DNA of 31,541 nucleotides. Source: JAGOTP01 sp964359565 (GTDB taxonomy: Bacteria > Patescibacteriota > Patescibacteriia > 2-12-FULL-60-25). The stretch spans positions 1 through 31,541 of the forward strand of contig CAYHTN010000005.1 in the NCBI GenBank assembly GCA_964359565.1. The letters are read 5' to 3'. The position numbers and the translations under genes are program-made. This document shows positions 15,911 to 23,663 of the stretch, piece after piece. The notes below the pieces were generated by a model that was not told the origin of the DNA, did not search any database, and saw only the letters and a list, made by a program, of their open reading frames with translations. How positions within the stretch are numbered: the stretch's first letter is position 1; each line of letters starts with the position of its first letter.

Positions 15911-17011
15911 ATGTCACGTTCACGGATTTTAGTTGGTATGTCTGGTGGGGTCGATTCAAGCCTCTCGGCTGCGTTGTTGTTGGAACAGGGTTACGAGGTG
16001 GTTGGAGGCTTTATTAAAAATTGGTCTGATAGCAAAGACCTCTGGACGGGGGAGTGTGAATGGCGAGGTGAACGCCGAGATGCGCTCCGAGTTGCAGCCA
16101 AGCTCGGTATCTCCCTTCTCACTTTCGACTTTGAATCCGCCTATCGCGACCGGGTCCTGGGCCGGATGTTCGCCGAATATGAGCGGGGACTCACGCCTAA
16201 TCCAGACGTGTTATGCAATGAAGAGATTAAATTCGGTCTTTTTTTTGAGGCAGCCATGAAAGCTGGTTTTGATGCGGTGGCCACGGGTCATTATGCCCGT
16301 GTCGAACGTGATCAGGAGGGGACGGCTCATCTCTTCAAAGGCCTTGATCCCGATAAAGATCAATCTTATTTTCTCTATCGCTTGTCTCAAGACGTGTTAC
16401 GCAAGGTCTATTTCCCGATCGGACATTTGTTGAAGTCACGTGTGCGAGAAGAGGCGGCTAAGCGCGCAATTCCCACGGCGGCGAAACCAGACAGCCAAGG
16501 TATTTGCTTTATTGGCAAGCTTGATTTTCATGAATTTTTGCGTAAAAAAATCCCTTCGGTTCCAGGTGAAATTGTGTCTGAAACAGGAGAGGTCCTTGGT
16601 CATCATGATGGGTTAGACGCCTATACCATCGGTCAACGTCAGGGATTGCGACTCAGTATCGACGCAAAAACCTGGTATGTCGCGGCAAAAGATAAACAGA
16701 GTCACCGCTTAATTGTGGTTGATCATCATGATCACCCACGTCTCTATCATGTCAAGGCGCTGTTGGGAGATCTTCATTGGACCAGAGATGTCCAAAAAGA
16801 AGCAGAGCAAAGCCACTGGACGGTAGAGGCTGCGATCAGGTATCGTCAAAAGCCACAGGAAGCCCGAGCCACGCTTGCAGCGGACCGCTTGACCCTAGGA
16901 CTCCAGTTCACGGAGCCTGTCTGGGCGCTGGCACCGGGGCAGTCAGCGGTTTTATACCAAGGTGATGAATGTCTTGGCGGCGGGGTCCTGCTCGATCCTC
17001 TGTCTCTGTAA
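15911..17011 (+). CDS. mnmA: tRNA-specific 2-thiouridylase MnmA
   Basis: This 366-residue ATP-dependent enzyme thiolates U34 of Lys, Glu and Gln tRNAs. It has the PP-loop GMSGGVDSS near the N-terminus and NPDVLCNEEIKF with the nucleophilic cysteine C102. SQGICFIG contains the second catalytic cysteine (C199), and GHYARV is also present. The C-terminal beta-barrel region contains the AYTIGQRQGL segment. Length and motifs are normal. It starts 3 bases after the deacetylase stop and ends 2 bases before the next gene, so it is part of a tightly packed transcript. No sulfur-donor gene (IscS/TusA type) is visible in the window. Confidence 0.95.
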   Translation: MSRSRILVGMSGGVDSSLSAALLLEQGYEVVGGFIKNWSDSKDLWTGECEWRGERRDALRVAAKLGISLLTFDFESAYRDRVLGRMFAEYERGLTPNPDVLCNEEIKFGLFFEAAMKAGFDAVATGHYARVERDQEGTAHLFKGLDPDKDQSYFLYRLSQDVLRKVYFPIGHLLKSRVREEAAKRAIPTAAKPDSQGICFIGKLDFHEFLRKKIPSVPGEIVSETGEVLGHHDGLDAYTIGQRQGLRLSIDAKTWYVAAKDKQSHRLIVVDHHDHPRLYHVKALLGDLHWTRDVQKEAEQSHWTVEAAIRYRQKPQEARATLAADRLTLGLQFTEPVWALAPGQSAVLYQGDECLGGGVLLDPLSL

Positions 17012-17013
17012 TT

Positions 17014-17751
17014 ATGGTTTTACGATCAAACCGTCTGGAATGGATTTACCTCGTTTATCTTGTATTTTTTGTATTAGCCGTTCTTTCACCTTCTATTTAC
17101 AGTCGAGGATACCTCGGTCTGTCTGAAACCGCTTTAGAGGAGATCACGATTTTTCTTTTTGGGATGGCCGGTCTTCTCACCTTCGCCGCCTATGAGTATC
17201 TCATGGAAAACCGCGAACAGGAGCAGGAGCGGGTACAAACGGACTACAAGCGGGCGAAGACGGAGTTGATTGAAGCTTATACCTACATTGGAGCGATTAA
17301 TCGCAAGATTGAGCTCTTAAAGAAGACGGCGAATGCGGCTTCATTGCAACTGACAAGTGGAAAACAAAGTGCAAAAGAATTATTTCAAGCTTTAACGGCA
17401 AATGCGTGTGCGGCGGCCGGAGCAGAATCTGTTCTTGTCCGAGTGGTAGAATTACCAAAACTGCGGACTGATCGTGAATACGCCCATCATACGAATCGTC
17501 CGTTAATTTTTCGTGTCCCAAACCGTGACCTACGAGCCGTCCATGATCAGGGTGCGACGCATGCCTTTCTTCGCTCCGAAGATGGTCGTGAGATTCTCGT
17601 GGTCCCATCCGATCGTACGGCCGATTTCAAAGCCTATCTCTTAATGACTTGGCCTGATCATCAAATTCCCGAGCTAGATCATTCGCTGTTAAAAGTATTT
17701 GCGAATCAGGCAGAGATGCTGTACTACCAGTTGTTTCAAGCGCAAACCTGA
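17014..17751 (+). CDS. Two-pass membrane protein with coiled coil and GAF-like domain
   Basis: I do not recognise a specific family for this 245-residue protein. Two membrane segments lie near residues 10-30 and 43-65. A coiled-coil helix follows (about 66-110, rich in Glu, Gln, Lys and Arg; for example ENREQEQERVQTDYKRAKTE). The C-terminal 130 residues have the size and hydrophobic pattern of a GAF-type sensory domain, ending in a helix (LDHSLLKVFANQAEMLYYQL). There is no kinase, cyclase or effector domain, so it may be a sensor that works through a partner. The frame is open from 16969, but only the ATG at 17014 avoids a long overlap with mnmA. It is followed by alaS after 49 bases. Confidence 0.75.
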   Translation: MVLRSNRLEWIYLVYLVFFVLAVLSPSIYSRGYLGLSETALEEITIFLFGMAGLLTFAAYEYLMENREQEQERVQTDYKRAKTELIEAYTYIGAINRKIELLKKTANAASLQLTSGKQSAKELFQALTANACAAAGAESVLVRVVELPKLRTDREYAHHTNRPLIFRVPNRDLRAVHDQGATHAFLRSEDGREILVVPSDRTADFKAYLLMTWPDHQIPELDHSLLKVFANQAEMLYYQLFQAQT

Positions 17752-17760
17752 TTGCTTCCT

Positions 17761-17780
17761 TCGTTCCTCTTCGTTCCTCT
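17761..17780 (+). repeat. Perfect 10-base tandem repeat in the alaS leader
   Basis: TCGTTCCTCT occurs twice in succession, with a partial third copy (TCGTT) after it. It lies 20 bases upstream of the alaS ATG. The stretch is C/T-rich. It may just be polymerase slippage in an untranslated pyrimidine-rich leader. Confidence 0.6.
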
Positions 17781-17800
17781 TCGTTATTCATTGCTGTTGT

Positions 17801-19684
17801 ATGACTATTGCCGAGATTCGCCAAAAATACCTGTCATTTTTTGAAAAACGAGGTCATGTCGTCGTCGCATCCGCTTCGCTTTTGCCAGACAACGACCCAA
17901 CCACGTTATTTACCGGTTCGGGTATGCAACCAATGATTGCATATCTCTTGGGAGAACAGCATCCTAAAGGCACGCGTCTTGTAGACGCGCAAAAATGTTT
18001 TCGCGCTCAAGATATCGAAGAGGTCGGAGACAATCGTCACACCACCTTTTTTGAGATGCTCGGCAATTGGTCCTTTGGTGATTATTTCAAAAATGAACAA
18101 GTCGATTGGATGTTTGATTTTTTGGTCGAAGAAATCCACCTTGATCCCAAACATCTGTATATCACCGTCTTTCAAGGCAAGGATGAGATCGGTATTCCTC
18201 GCGATGAAGAAACGGTCGCACTTTGGCAACGGAAATTCGCTGCAAAAGGGATCGATGTGAAGGCTCTCGATCAGACTGAAACGCTTGGAATGCGAGATGG
18301 AAGAATATTTTATTTTTCTGAAAAGAAAAACTGGTGGTCACGCGCTGGCGTTCCATCAAAGATGCCCGTCGGAGAGCCGGGGGGTCCGGATACCGAAATG
18401 TTTTGGGATTTCGGGGCCGAACGTAAACTACACGAAGTGTCTGCCTGGAAAGATGAGCCGTGCCATGTGAACTGCGACTGTGGTCGCTTCATGGAAATTG
18501 GGAATAATGTCTTCATGCAATACCAGAAGACCGAAACTGGTTTCGAAAAACTCCCAAAACCAAATGTTGATTTTGGGGGCGGACTAGAACGTATCGCGGC
18601 GGCGTTACAGAACGATCCAGATATATTCCGTATCGATGTTCTTGCGAACATGATTCGTCATCTCGAAACATTGTCCGGCAAACGCTATGATGAAAATGCG
18701 GTTGTTACCCGCGCCTATCGTATTATTGTTGATCATCTTCGTGCCGCCACTTTCATTATTGGCGATCCGCGTGGCGTCACTCCTTCGAATGTGGGTCAAG
18801 GATACGTTGTTCGTCGCTTGCTTCGTCGTGCTATTCGAGAAGGTCGACGTCTTGGTCTTCAGGGTTTTGCAAGACAGGCGGCTGCACTCGTGATTGAAGC
18901 GTTTGGTGAGCAGTATCAAGAATTGCAGACAAACCAAGCTTTTATTTTAGCTGAGGTCGAAAAGGAAGAAGCGAAATTTAGTAATACGCTTGAAAAAGGG
19001 TTACGTGAACTTGAGAAACGCATGACGTTTCAGAACGGAACGCTTTCAGGAGAAGACGCCTTTATTCTTTTTTCGAGTTACGGCTTTCCCCTTGAGCTGA
19101 CGGAGGAAGTGATTCAGGAACGAGGCGGTTCTATCGATCGCGAGGTTTTTGGGACTGAATTTAAGAAACACCAAGAGCTCTCACGTACCGCTTCCGCAGG
19201 TGTCTTTAAGGGTGGTCTTGCCGATAGCTCTGTTGAGACAACTCGTCTCCATACGGCAACGCATTTATTGCATCAGGCTCTGCGCACCGTCCTTGGGCCT
19301 CACGTCGCTCAGAAGGGGAGTAATATCACCGCCGAACGTCTTCGCTTTGATTTTTCTCATGGGCAGAAGATGACGCCTGAAGAAATCGCTCAGGTCGAAC
19401 AGATTGTGAATGAGGCGATTCGATCCGATCACCACGTTCGGATGGAGGAGATGGCATTAGAAGAAGCAAAATCTCGAGGCGTTATCGGTCTCTTTGAAGA
19501 TAAATACGCCTTAGTAGGAGATAAGATTAAAGTCTATTTCGTCGGGGATTTCTCCAAAGAAATTTGTGGCGGTCCGCATGTTGTGCATACCGCAGAGCTT
19601 GGTTCGTTTAAGATTCAAAAAGAAGAAGCGGTCTCCGCTGGCGTCCGTCGCATTAAGGCGATTGTGACAGGCCTCTCCTCGTAG
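17801..19684 (+). CDS. alaS: Alanyl-tRNA synthetase, short form lacking the C-terminal DHHA1 domain
   Basis: This 627-residue class II aminoacyl-tRNA synthetase charges tRNA-Ala. The catalytic domain contains LFTGSGMQPM and FFEMLGNWSFGDYF. The editing domain has the zinc motif HTATH (H484, H488) and CGGPH (C589, H593). It stops right after the editing domain (AGVRRIKAIVTGLSS), about 250 residues shorter than the usual bacterial protein, so the C-Ala/DHHA1 domain is missing. The stop codon is clean, and the next gene starts 3 bases later, so this is not an obvious frameshift. The frame is open from 17699 but the family N-terminus begins at the ATG at 17801 (MTIAEIRQKYLSFFEKRGH). Confidence 0.95.
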   Translation: MTIAEIRQKYLSFFEKRGHVVVASASLLPDNDPTTLFTGSGMQPMIAYLLGEQHPKGTRLVDAQKCFRAQDIEEVGDNRHTTFFEMLGNWSFGDYFKNEQVDWMFDFLVEEIHLDPKHLYITVFQGKDEIGIPRDEETVALWQRKFAAKGIDVKALDQTETLGMRDGRIFYFSEKKNWWSRAGVPSKMPVGEPGGPDTEMFWDFGAERKLHEVSAWKDEPCHVNCDCGRFMEIGNNVFMQYQKTETGFEKLPKPNVDFGGGLERIAAALQNDPDIFRIDVLANMIRHLETLSGKRYDENAVVTRAYRIIVDHLRAATFIIGDPRGVTPSNVGQGYVVRRLLRRAIREGRRLGLQGFARQAAALVIEAFGEQYQELQTNQAFILAEVEKEEAKFSNTLEKGLRELEKRMTFQNGTLSGEDAFILFSSYGFPLELTEEVIQERGGSIDREVFGTEFKKHQELSRTASAGVFKGGLADSSVETTRLHTATHLLHQALRTVLGPHVAQKGSNITAERLRFDFSHGQKMTPEEIAQVEQIVNEAIRSDHHVRMEEMALEEAKSRGVIGLFEDKYALVGDKIKVYFVGDFSKEICGGPHVVHTAELGSFKIQKEEAVSAGVRRIKAIVTGLSS

Positions 19685-19687
19685 TTT

Positions 19688-20908
19688 ATGGATCGCCTCG
19701 AGCGATTGAAACGAAATCCGCATCTTCTCTTCTGGGCGCGTGCCTTTTTGGAAGTGAAGGCGATGAATGCGATTGTAGCACTCTTTTATTTGCATCGTGA
19801 CGTGCGTATTGATCAGATTTTTTATCTGAGCATTGTCTGGTCTATCGGTACGTTGCTTTTTGAGGTTCCGACAGGATACCTGGCTGACCGTTTTGGTCGT
19901 AAACGGACCATGCTCTTAGGCGCAGCCATTACGTTTTTGTCGACGCTATTTGTTTTTTACGCTCATGGATTTTGGCAATTCTGTATTCAATTTCTGTTGA
20001 TGTCATTCGGTTTTTCTTGTTTTTCAGGAACAGAAGAAGCGATTCTCTATGATGGTCTCAAAGAACTTGGAGAAGAGAAGCAGATGACAAAATATAACGG
20101 TCGATTGCAAAGCGCGCGTCAGTTCATGAAGGTTGTTTTTCCACCGCTTGGTGCTTGGATTGCGAAAGATCTACTTGAATGGCAATTCGGACTCGTGATA
20201 GGCATGGACGTGATCGCGGAGATTGTGGCTTTTTTCATTCTTTTGCAGCTCCTTGAACCGAAGCACATTCGTGAAGTCGCAAAAGAAGAACAGGGAATTT
20301 TTAAAGAAAGCCTCGTCACAATCCGGAAAGACCCATTCCTGTTTCGTGCTGCGTTAAATAAGATCTTTATTTTTATCGCTAGTTTTTTGCTTTGGCGTGT
20401 CTACCAGCTCTATCTCGGAGGTTTTCAGATTGACGCGAGATGGCTTGGCCTCTTTTACGTTCTGTTCCATGCTTCGGTTTTCAGTTCTCATTGGTACATC
20501 GATCGTATCGAGGGCTTTTTTGGTTCGATCCGTTTGTTGCGTTGGAGTGTCCTCGTGATGGTGATCTGTCTTTTGATTGCGGCAGTTGCGGGACACCCCG
20601 CCCTGATCTTTATTGGATCCCTCTTGGCGTTATTCTTTTCAAATGTCCGTGACCCTATTTTCTCGCATGCCATGAATCAACGGATCAAGTCGAGGAGTCG
20701 AGCCACGACGCTTTCGAACCTCTATGTCTTAAAGGCAGTTCTTGATATCCCGTTGCTTTTCTTAGCGGGTTTCCTCGCTCTGCAAGATCCTCGGTATGTC
20801 TATGTGATCTGTATTTTGCTCTGTTGTGCGGTTATCTTGTTCTTACCCATCCGTGAGCAGGATATCCAGGCGGTCGCGAAGACCGAAGAAGGCGCCGCGG
20901 TACTTTGA
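19688..20908 (+). CDS. Major facilitator superfamily transporter
   Basis: This 406-residue membrane protein has about twelve hydrophobic segments. The loop between segments 2 and 3 contains the MFS signature GYLADRFGRKRTMLLG. After the sixth segment there is a charged central loop (EPKHIREVAKEEQGIFK). The substrate cannot be told from sequence; efflux of small molecules is common in this family. It begins 3 bases after alaS, which suggests the same transcript. Its TGA stop lies inside the -35 element of the infA promoter, so transcription is restarted for the ribosomal block. Confidence 0.9.
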   Translation: MDRLERLKRNPHLLFWARAFLEVKAMNAIVALFYLHRDVRIDQIFYLSIVWSIGTLLFEVPTGYLADRFGRKRTMLLGAAITFLSTLFVFYAHGFWQFCIQFLLMSFGFSCFSGTEEAILYDGLKELGEEKQMTKYNGRLQSARQFMKVVFPPLGAWIAKDLLEWQFGLVIGMDVIAEIVAFFILLQLLEPKHIREVAKEEQGIFKESLVTIRKDPFLFRAALNKIFIFIASFLLWRVYQLYLGGFQIDARWLGLFYVLFHASVFSSHWYIDRIEGFFGSIRLLRWSVLVMVICLLIAAVAGHPALIFIGSLLALFFSNVRDPIFSHAMNQRIKSRSRATTLSNLYVLKAVLDIPLLFLAGFLALQDPRYVYVICILLCCAVILFLPIREQDIQAVAKTEEGAAVL

Positions 20909-20933
20909 CAGAATGGCTTATTCTAGCTATTAT
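20905..20933 (+). promoter_or_regulatory. Strong consensus promoter of infA and the ribosomal block
   Basis: A perfect TTGACA (20905-20910), a 17-base spacer and TATTAT (20928-20933, 5/6) form the best promoter in the window. It overlaps the stop codon of the MFS gene. The expected transcription start is near 20940, giving a leader of about 43 bases before infA, AT-rich and without a Shine-Dalgarno sequence. Confidence 0.8.
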
Positions 20934-20983
20934 TTTCACAAATAAATCCTTTTCTTTATTGTTCATGTTATCTACGCGTCCCT

Positions 20984-21217
20984 ATGGCCGGATCTAACCC
21001 TTCTGCAAACAAAGATTTTCTCGTCGTGAAAGGAAAAGTCATCGAAAATCTTCCGGCCACCGCATTTCGAGTCGAATTAGAGAATGGACAGATCATTTTG
21101 TGCCATCTTTCGGGCAAGATGCGTATGAATCGTATCCGCTTGACTCCGGGGGATGAGGTTCAGGTCGAAATCACCCCCTATGATTTGACAAAAGGGCGCA
21201 TCACCTATAGATTATAG
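20984..21217 (+). CDS. infA: Translation initiation factor IF-1
   Basis: This 77-residue protein is an S1-like OB-fold factor that binds the ribosomal A site and assists initiator tRNA selection with IF-2 and IF-3. Typical motifs are KGKVIENLPATAFRVELENG, LCHLSGKMRMNRIRL and PGDEVQVEITPYDLTKGRI. The length is normal, with a few extra N-terminal residues (MAGSNPSANK). It heads the ribosomal block in the common infA-rpmJ-rpsM order. The secY-adk-map genes that usually precede it are not here; an MFS gene sits there instead. A terminator and a second promoter separate it from rpmJ. Confidence 0.97.
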   Translation: MAGSNPSANKDFLVVKGKVIENLPATAFRVELENGQIILCHLSGKMRMNRIRLTPGDEVQVEITPYDLTKGRITYRL

Positions 21218-21226
21218 CCCGCTACG

Positions 21227-21250
21227 AAAACGGCTTGACAAAGCTGTTTT
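21227..21250 (+). terminator. Terminator-like hairpin between infA and rpmJ
   Basis: AAAACGGCTT (21227-21236) pairs with AAGCTGTTTT (21241-21250) around GACA, with one G-U pair. The 3' arm ends in four Ts. It overlaps the -35 element of the promoter that follows. It is probably a partial terminator or attenuator, since infA and rpmJ are normally co-transcribed. Confidence 0.6.
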
Positions 21251-21263
21251 GTCTCGCTATTGA
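21235..21263 (+). promoter_or_regulatory. Promoter for rpmJ-rpsM and downstream genes
   Basis: A perfect TTGACA (21235-21240), whose last four bases form the loop of the preceding hairpin, is followed after 17 bases by TATTGA (21258-21263, a weaker -10). The predicted start near 21270 leaves only about ten bases before the rpmJ ATG. Confidence 0.5.
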
Positions 21264-21280
21264 CCTATTTTTCCCCCGTT

Positions 21281-21397
21281 ATGAAGGTGCGATCTTCTGT
21301 AAAATCGATGTGCCGCGAATGCCAAGTCGTTCGCCGCAAGGGCCGGGTCTGTGTGATCTGCCCGAAGAATCCTAAACATAAACAACGTCAAGGCTAA
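21281..21397 (+). CDS. rpmJ: Ribosomal protein bL36
   Basis: This 38-residue protein of the large ribosomal subunit reads MKVRSSVKSMCRECQVVRRK and then continues to a C-terminal KHKQRQG. It is the zinc-binding form: C11, C14 and C27 with H33 fit the bL36 Cys3-His site. It is short enough to be missed by ORF-length cut-offs. It lies between infA and rpsM, as in many bacteria, and is separated from rpsM by 3 bases. Confidence 0.97.
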   Translation: MKVRSSVKSMCRECQVVRRKGRVCVICPKNPKHKQRQG

Positions 21398-21400
21398 CCT

Positions 21401-21787
21401 ATGGCTCGTATTGCGGGTGTAACCCTTCCAAATGCGAAGCGTGTCGACGTTGCATTGACCTATATCTACGGTATTGGTCCTGCCACTGTTACGCGCATTC
21501 TCGCTGCTACCGGCGTGTCCGGAGAAATTCGCGTCAAAGACTTGAGCGAAGCGCAGGCAAATAAACTGCGTGATGAAGTCGAAAAGAATAACCGTGTCGA
21601 AGGAGAACTTCGCCGTGAAGTCCTCTCGAACATTAAGCGCCTCAAAGAAATTGGTTCGTATCGTGGCACGCGTCACATCCGTAACCTTCCGGTTCGCGGT
21701 CAACGGACCAAAACCAACTCGCGCACCATCCGTGGTAACGTTCGCCGCACCATGGGCTCTGGTAAGCGCAAGCTCGAAAAGACCTAG
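21401..21787 (+). CDS. rpsM: Ribosomal protein uS13
   Basis: This 128-residue small-subunit protein sits in the head and contacts tRNA and the large subunit. The N-terminus MARIAGVTLPNAKRVDVALTY is typical. So are YIYGIGPATVTRIL, the segment GSYRGTRHIRNLPVRGQRT and the basic tail RRTMGSGKRKLEKT. The length is normal. It starts 3 bases after rpmJ. It is followed after 33 bases by rpsK, with a pyrimidine-rich gap and no Shine-Dalgarno sequence. Confidence 0.97.
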   Translation: MARIAGVTLPNAKRVDVALTYIYGIGPATVTRILAATGVSGEIRVKDLSEAQANKLRDEVEKNNRVEGELRREVLSNIKRLKEIGSYRGTRHIRNLPVRGQRTKTNSRTIRGNVRRTMGSGKRKLEKT

Positions 21788-21820
21788 GATTGTTTTTCTC
21801 TCTACCAATTTTGTTACGCT

Positions 21821-22282
21821 ATGTCTGATGAAGCAAAGAACTTAACGTCCTCTACTGAGCCGGCAGAGAAATCTGCAAAGGCAGACAAGACGGTTAAGTC
21901 GAAGGGAAAGAAAACCGCCAAGAAAGCACGTGCCCAGATGACACAAGGAAAAGTGTTTATCCAAGCCACGTATAACAACACGATCGTGTCCGTTTGTGAC
22001 ATGAACGGCGCCGTCCTTGGGTGGTCGAGCGCTGGAGTGGTTGGATTCCGCGGTCCAAAAAAGGCAACGCCCTACGCTGCCTCTGTTATCGTTCGTGATG
22101 TGACCGAAAAAATTAAGGATGTCGGTCTCAAGGACGTTAATGTCTACATCAGCGGTCCAGGTCAGGGTCGTGAAGGAGCGCTTCGTGCCTTAAACGCTAA
22201 TGGCTTGAACGTGCTTACGATTAAAGACGTGACGCCGGTCCCACATAACGGGTGCCGCCCTCCACGCCCACGCCGCGTCTAA
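21821..22282 (+). CDS. rpsK: Ribosomal protein uS11 with charged N-terminal extension
   Basis: This 153-residue small-subunit protein lines the mRNA exit region of the platform. Residues from about 43 on are a standard uS11: GKVFIQATYNNTIVSVCD, GVVGFRGPKKATPYAA, VYISGPGQGREGALRAL and the tail HNGCRPPRPRRV. The first 42 residues are an added, probably disordered segment rich in Lys, Ala, Glu, Ser and Thr (for example KADKTVKSKGKKTAKKAR), which is not typical of the family. An alternative start at Met40 (QMTQGK) would remove it; the ATG at 21821 has no better upstream signal than the internal one, so the extension needs protein evidence. Confidence 0.95.
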   Translation: MSDEAKNLTSSTEPAEKSAKADKTVKSKGKKTAKKARAQMTQGKVFIQATYNNTIVSVCDMNGAVLGWSSAGVVGFRGPKKATPYAASVIVRDVTEKIKDVGLKDVNVYISGPGQGREGALRALNANGLNVLTIKDVTPVPHNGCRPPRPRRV

Positions 22283-22300
22283 TCTCACGATGCTTTTATT

Positions 22301-22918
22301 ATGAAGACACTTAAAATTCTGGCTAAGCACTCGCGTCGTGAAGGGATTCCTTTATCTGAATCCACCTCACACGCTCGTGCACTTGCGCGTCGCCCCTTTC
22401 CACCTGGCGTCCATGGTCCAACCGCCTCTAATCGTATCACGGACTACGGGAAGCAATTGCGTGAAAAGCAAAAAGCAAAACGAATGTACGGATTAAACGA
22501 ACGCCAATTCCGTAATTTGTTTCAATCCGCCGTATCCAAGCGTGGAAATTCTGGAGAAACCTTGATTCAATCGCTCGAGTTGCGCTTGGACAATGTGGTC
22601 TTTCGAGCCGGATTTGCAAAGACACGCGCCGCCGCTCGCCAAGCGGTTTCGCATGCCCATTTTTTAGTCAATGGAAAGAAATTGAACGTCCCTTCTTATC
22701 GTGTGCGCGTGGGTGATCTCGTGACCTTGCGTGAGAATAAGCGCAATAAGGGTCTCTGGAAGGATATTCAAGAAGTGCTCACGAAAAAAGAGATGCCGTC
22801 CTGGATCTCCATGCAAGGACAGGAGTACACTGCCAAGGTTACTTCTCTCCCGATGGGGCAAGAATTACAGCAGCCATTCGATCCGAAGCTCATCGTCGAA
22901 TTTTATTCTCGCCAATAA
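22301..22918 (+). CDS. rpsD: Ribosomal protein uS4, zinc-free form
   Basis: This 205-residue protein starts assembly of the small subunit and binds 16S rRNA at the 5' domain. Typical segments are RRPFPPGVHGP, DYGKQLREKQKAKRMYGLNE and the S4 RNA-binding region RLDNVVFRAGFAKTRAAARQ followed by HAHFLVNGKK. There are no cysteines near the N-terminus, so this is the C-minus form that does not bind zinc. The gene order rpsM-rpsK-rpsD-rpoA-rplQ is the standard alpha operon. In other bacteria uS4 can repress this operon by binding its mRNA; I see no matching structure here. Confidence 0.97.
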   Translation: MKTLKILAKHSRREGIPLSESTSHARALARRPFPPGVHGPTASNRITDYGKQLREKQKAKRMYGLNERQFRNLFQSAVSKRGNSGETLIQSLELRLDNVVFRAGFAKTRAAARQAVSHAHFLVNGKKLNVPSYRVRVGDLVTLRENKRNKGLWKDIQEVLTKKEMPSWISMQGQEYTAKVTSLPMGQELQQPFDPKLIVEFYSRQ

Positions 22919-22933
22919 TCTAGCCACATCGCT

Positions 22934-23644
22934 ATGTTGGAGCCCCTTCTTCTCCCTAATAAAATTCAGTTTGCGCGAGGTGAGCGCTCACATGAAGGTA
23001 TTCTTACGGTAGAGCCGTGCGCACAAGGATATGGAACAACGCTTGGAAATGCGTTGCGTCGTGTTTTGCTCACTTCCCTCGGTGGTGCGGCGGTGACGGC
23101 TGTGAAGATCAAAGGAGTCGACCATGAATTTTCGACCATGTCGAACGTCAAAGAAGACGTCTTAGAAATCATCCTGAATCTCAAGCTGTTGCGAGTGAAG
23201 CTCTTTTCTGAAGAGCCCGTCAAGCTGACCCTTGCGGTCAAAGGAGAAAAAGCCGTCACGGCTAAAGACTTCGCCAAAGATGCCTTGGTCGAGATCGTCA
23301 ATCCAGACTTGCATCTTGCGACTCTCACGAGCCCCTCTGCTTCCTTTGAAATGGACGTTTGGGTCGGTTCAGGCCGTGGTTATCGTCCGACCGAAGAGCG
23401 TTTAAAGGAGAAACTTGAATTAGGAACAATCGCGATTGATGCGCTCTATAGCCCAATTGTGAACGTCTCATATAAAGTCGAAGCCACGCGTGTCGGTGAT
23501 AAAATCGACTACGATAAGCTCATCTTGCACGTCGAAACAGACGGAAGCATGGATCCGCTTGATGGCTGTCAGCAAGCCGTTTCGGTCTTGTTAGACTATG
23601 TCGGTGTCCTGAAAGACTTGACATACAGCGAAAAAACAGCATAA
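22934..23644 (+). CDS. rpoA: RNA polymerase alpha subunit without the C-terminal domain
   Basis: This 236-residue protein corresponds to the alpha N-terminal domain, which dimerises and holds beta and beta-prime. Typical segments are EPCAQGYGTTLGNALRRVLL, GAAVTAVKIKGVDHEFS, VKEDVLEIILNLKLL and the helix DGCQQAVSVLLDYVGVL. It ends at KDLTYSEKTA with a clean TAA. The usual protein is about 310-330 residues and carries a flexible linker and a C-terminal domain that binds UP elements and many activators. Both are absent. No remnant of that domain follows, since rplQ begins 19 bases downstream. Confidence 0.96.
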   Translation: MLEPLLLPNKIQFARGERSHEGILTVEPCAQGYGTTLGNALRRVLLTSLGGAAVTAVKIKGVDHEFSTMSNVKEDVLEIILNLKLLRVKLFSEEPVKLTLAVKGEKAVTAKDFAKDALVEIVNPDLHLATLTSPSASFEMDVWVGSGRGYRPTEERLKEKLELGTIAIDALYSPIVNVSYKVEATRVGDKIDYDKLILHVETDGSMDPLDGCQQAVSVLLDYVGVLKDLTYSEKTA

Positions 23645-23645
23645 A
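23618..23645 (+). promoter_or_regulatory. Possible internal promoter for rplQ-rplM-rpsI
   Basis: TTGACA at 23618-23623, inside the 3' end of rpoA, is followed by a 16-base spacer and CATAAA at 23640-23645 (4/6). The predicted start would be about 12 bases before the rplQ ATG. It may be chance, since the -35 lies in coding sequence. Confidence 0.35.
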
Positions 23646-23663
23646 TAACGTGAAATCTTTTGT

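Noticed and set aside
21257..21808. Minus-strand open frame of 183 codons opposite rpmJ and rpsM
   Set aside because: It is the shadow of conserved ribosomal genes; it shows no recognisable motif and no promoter.
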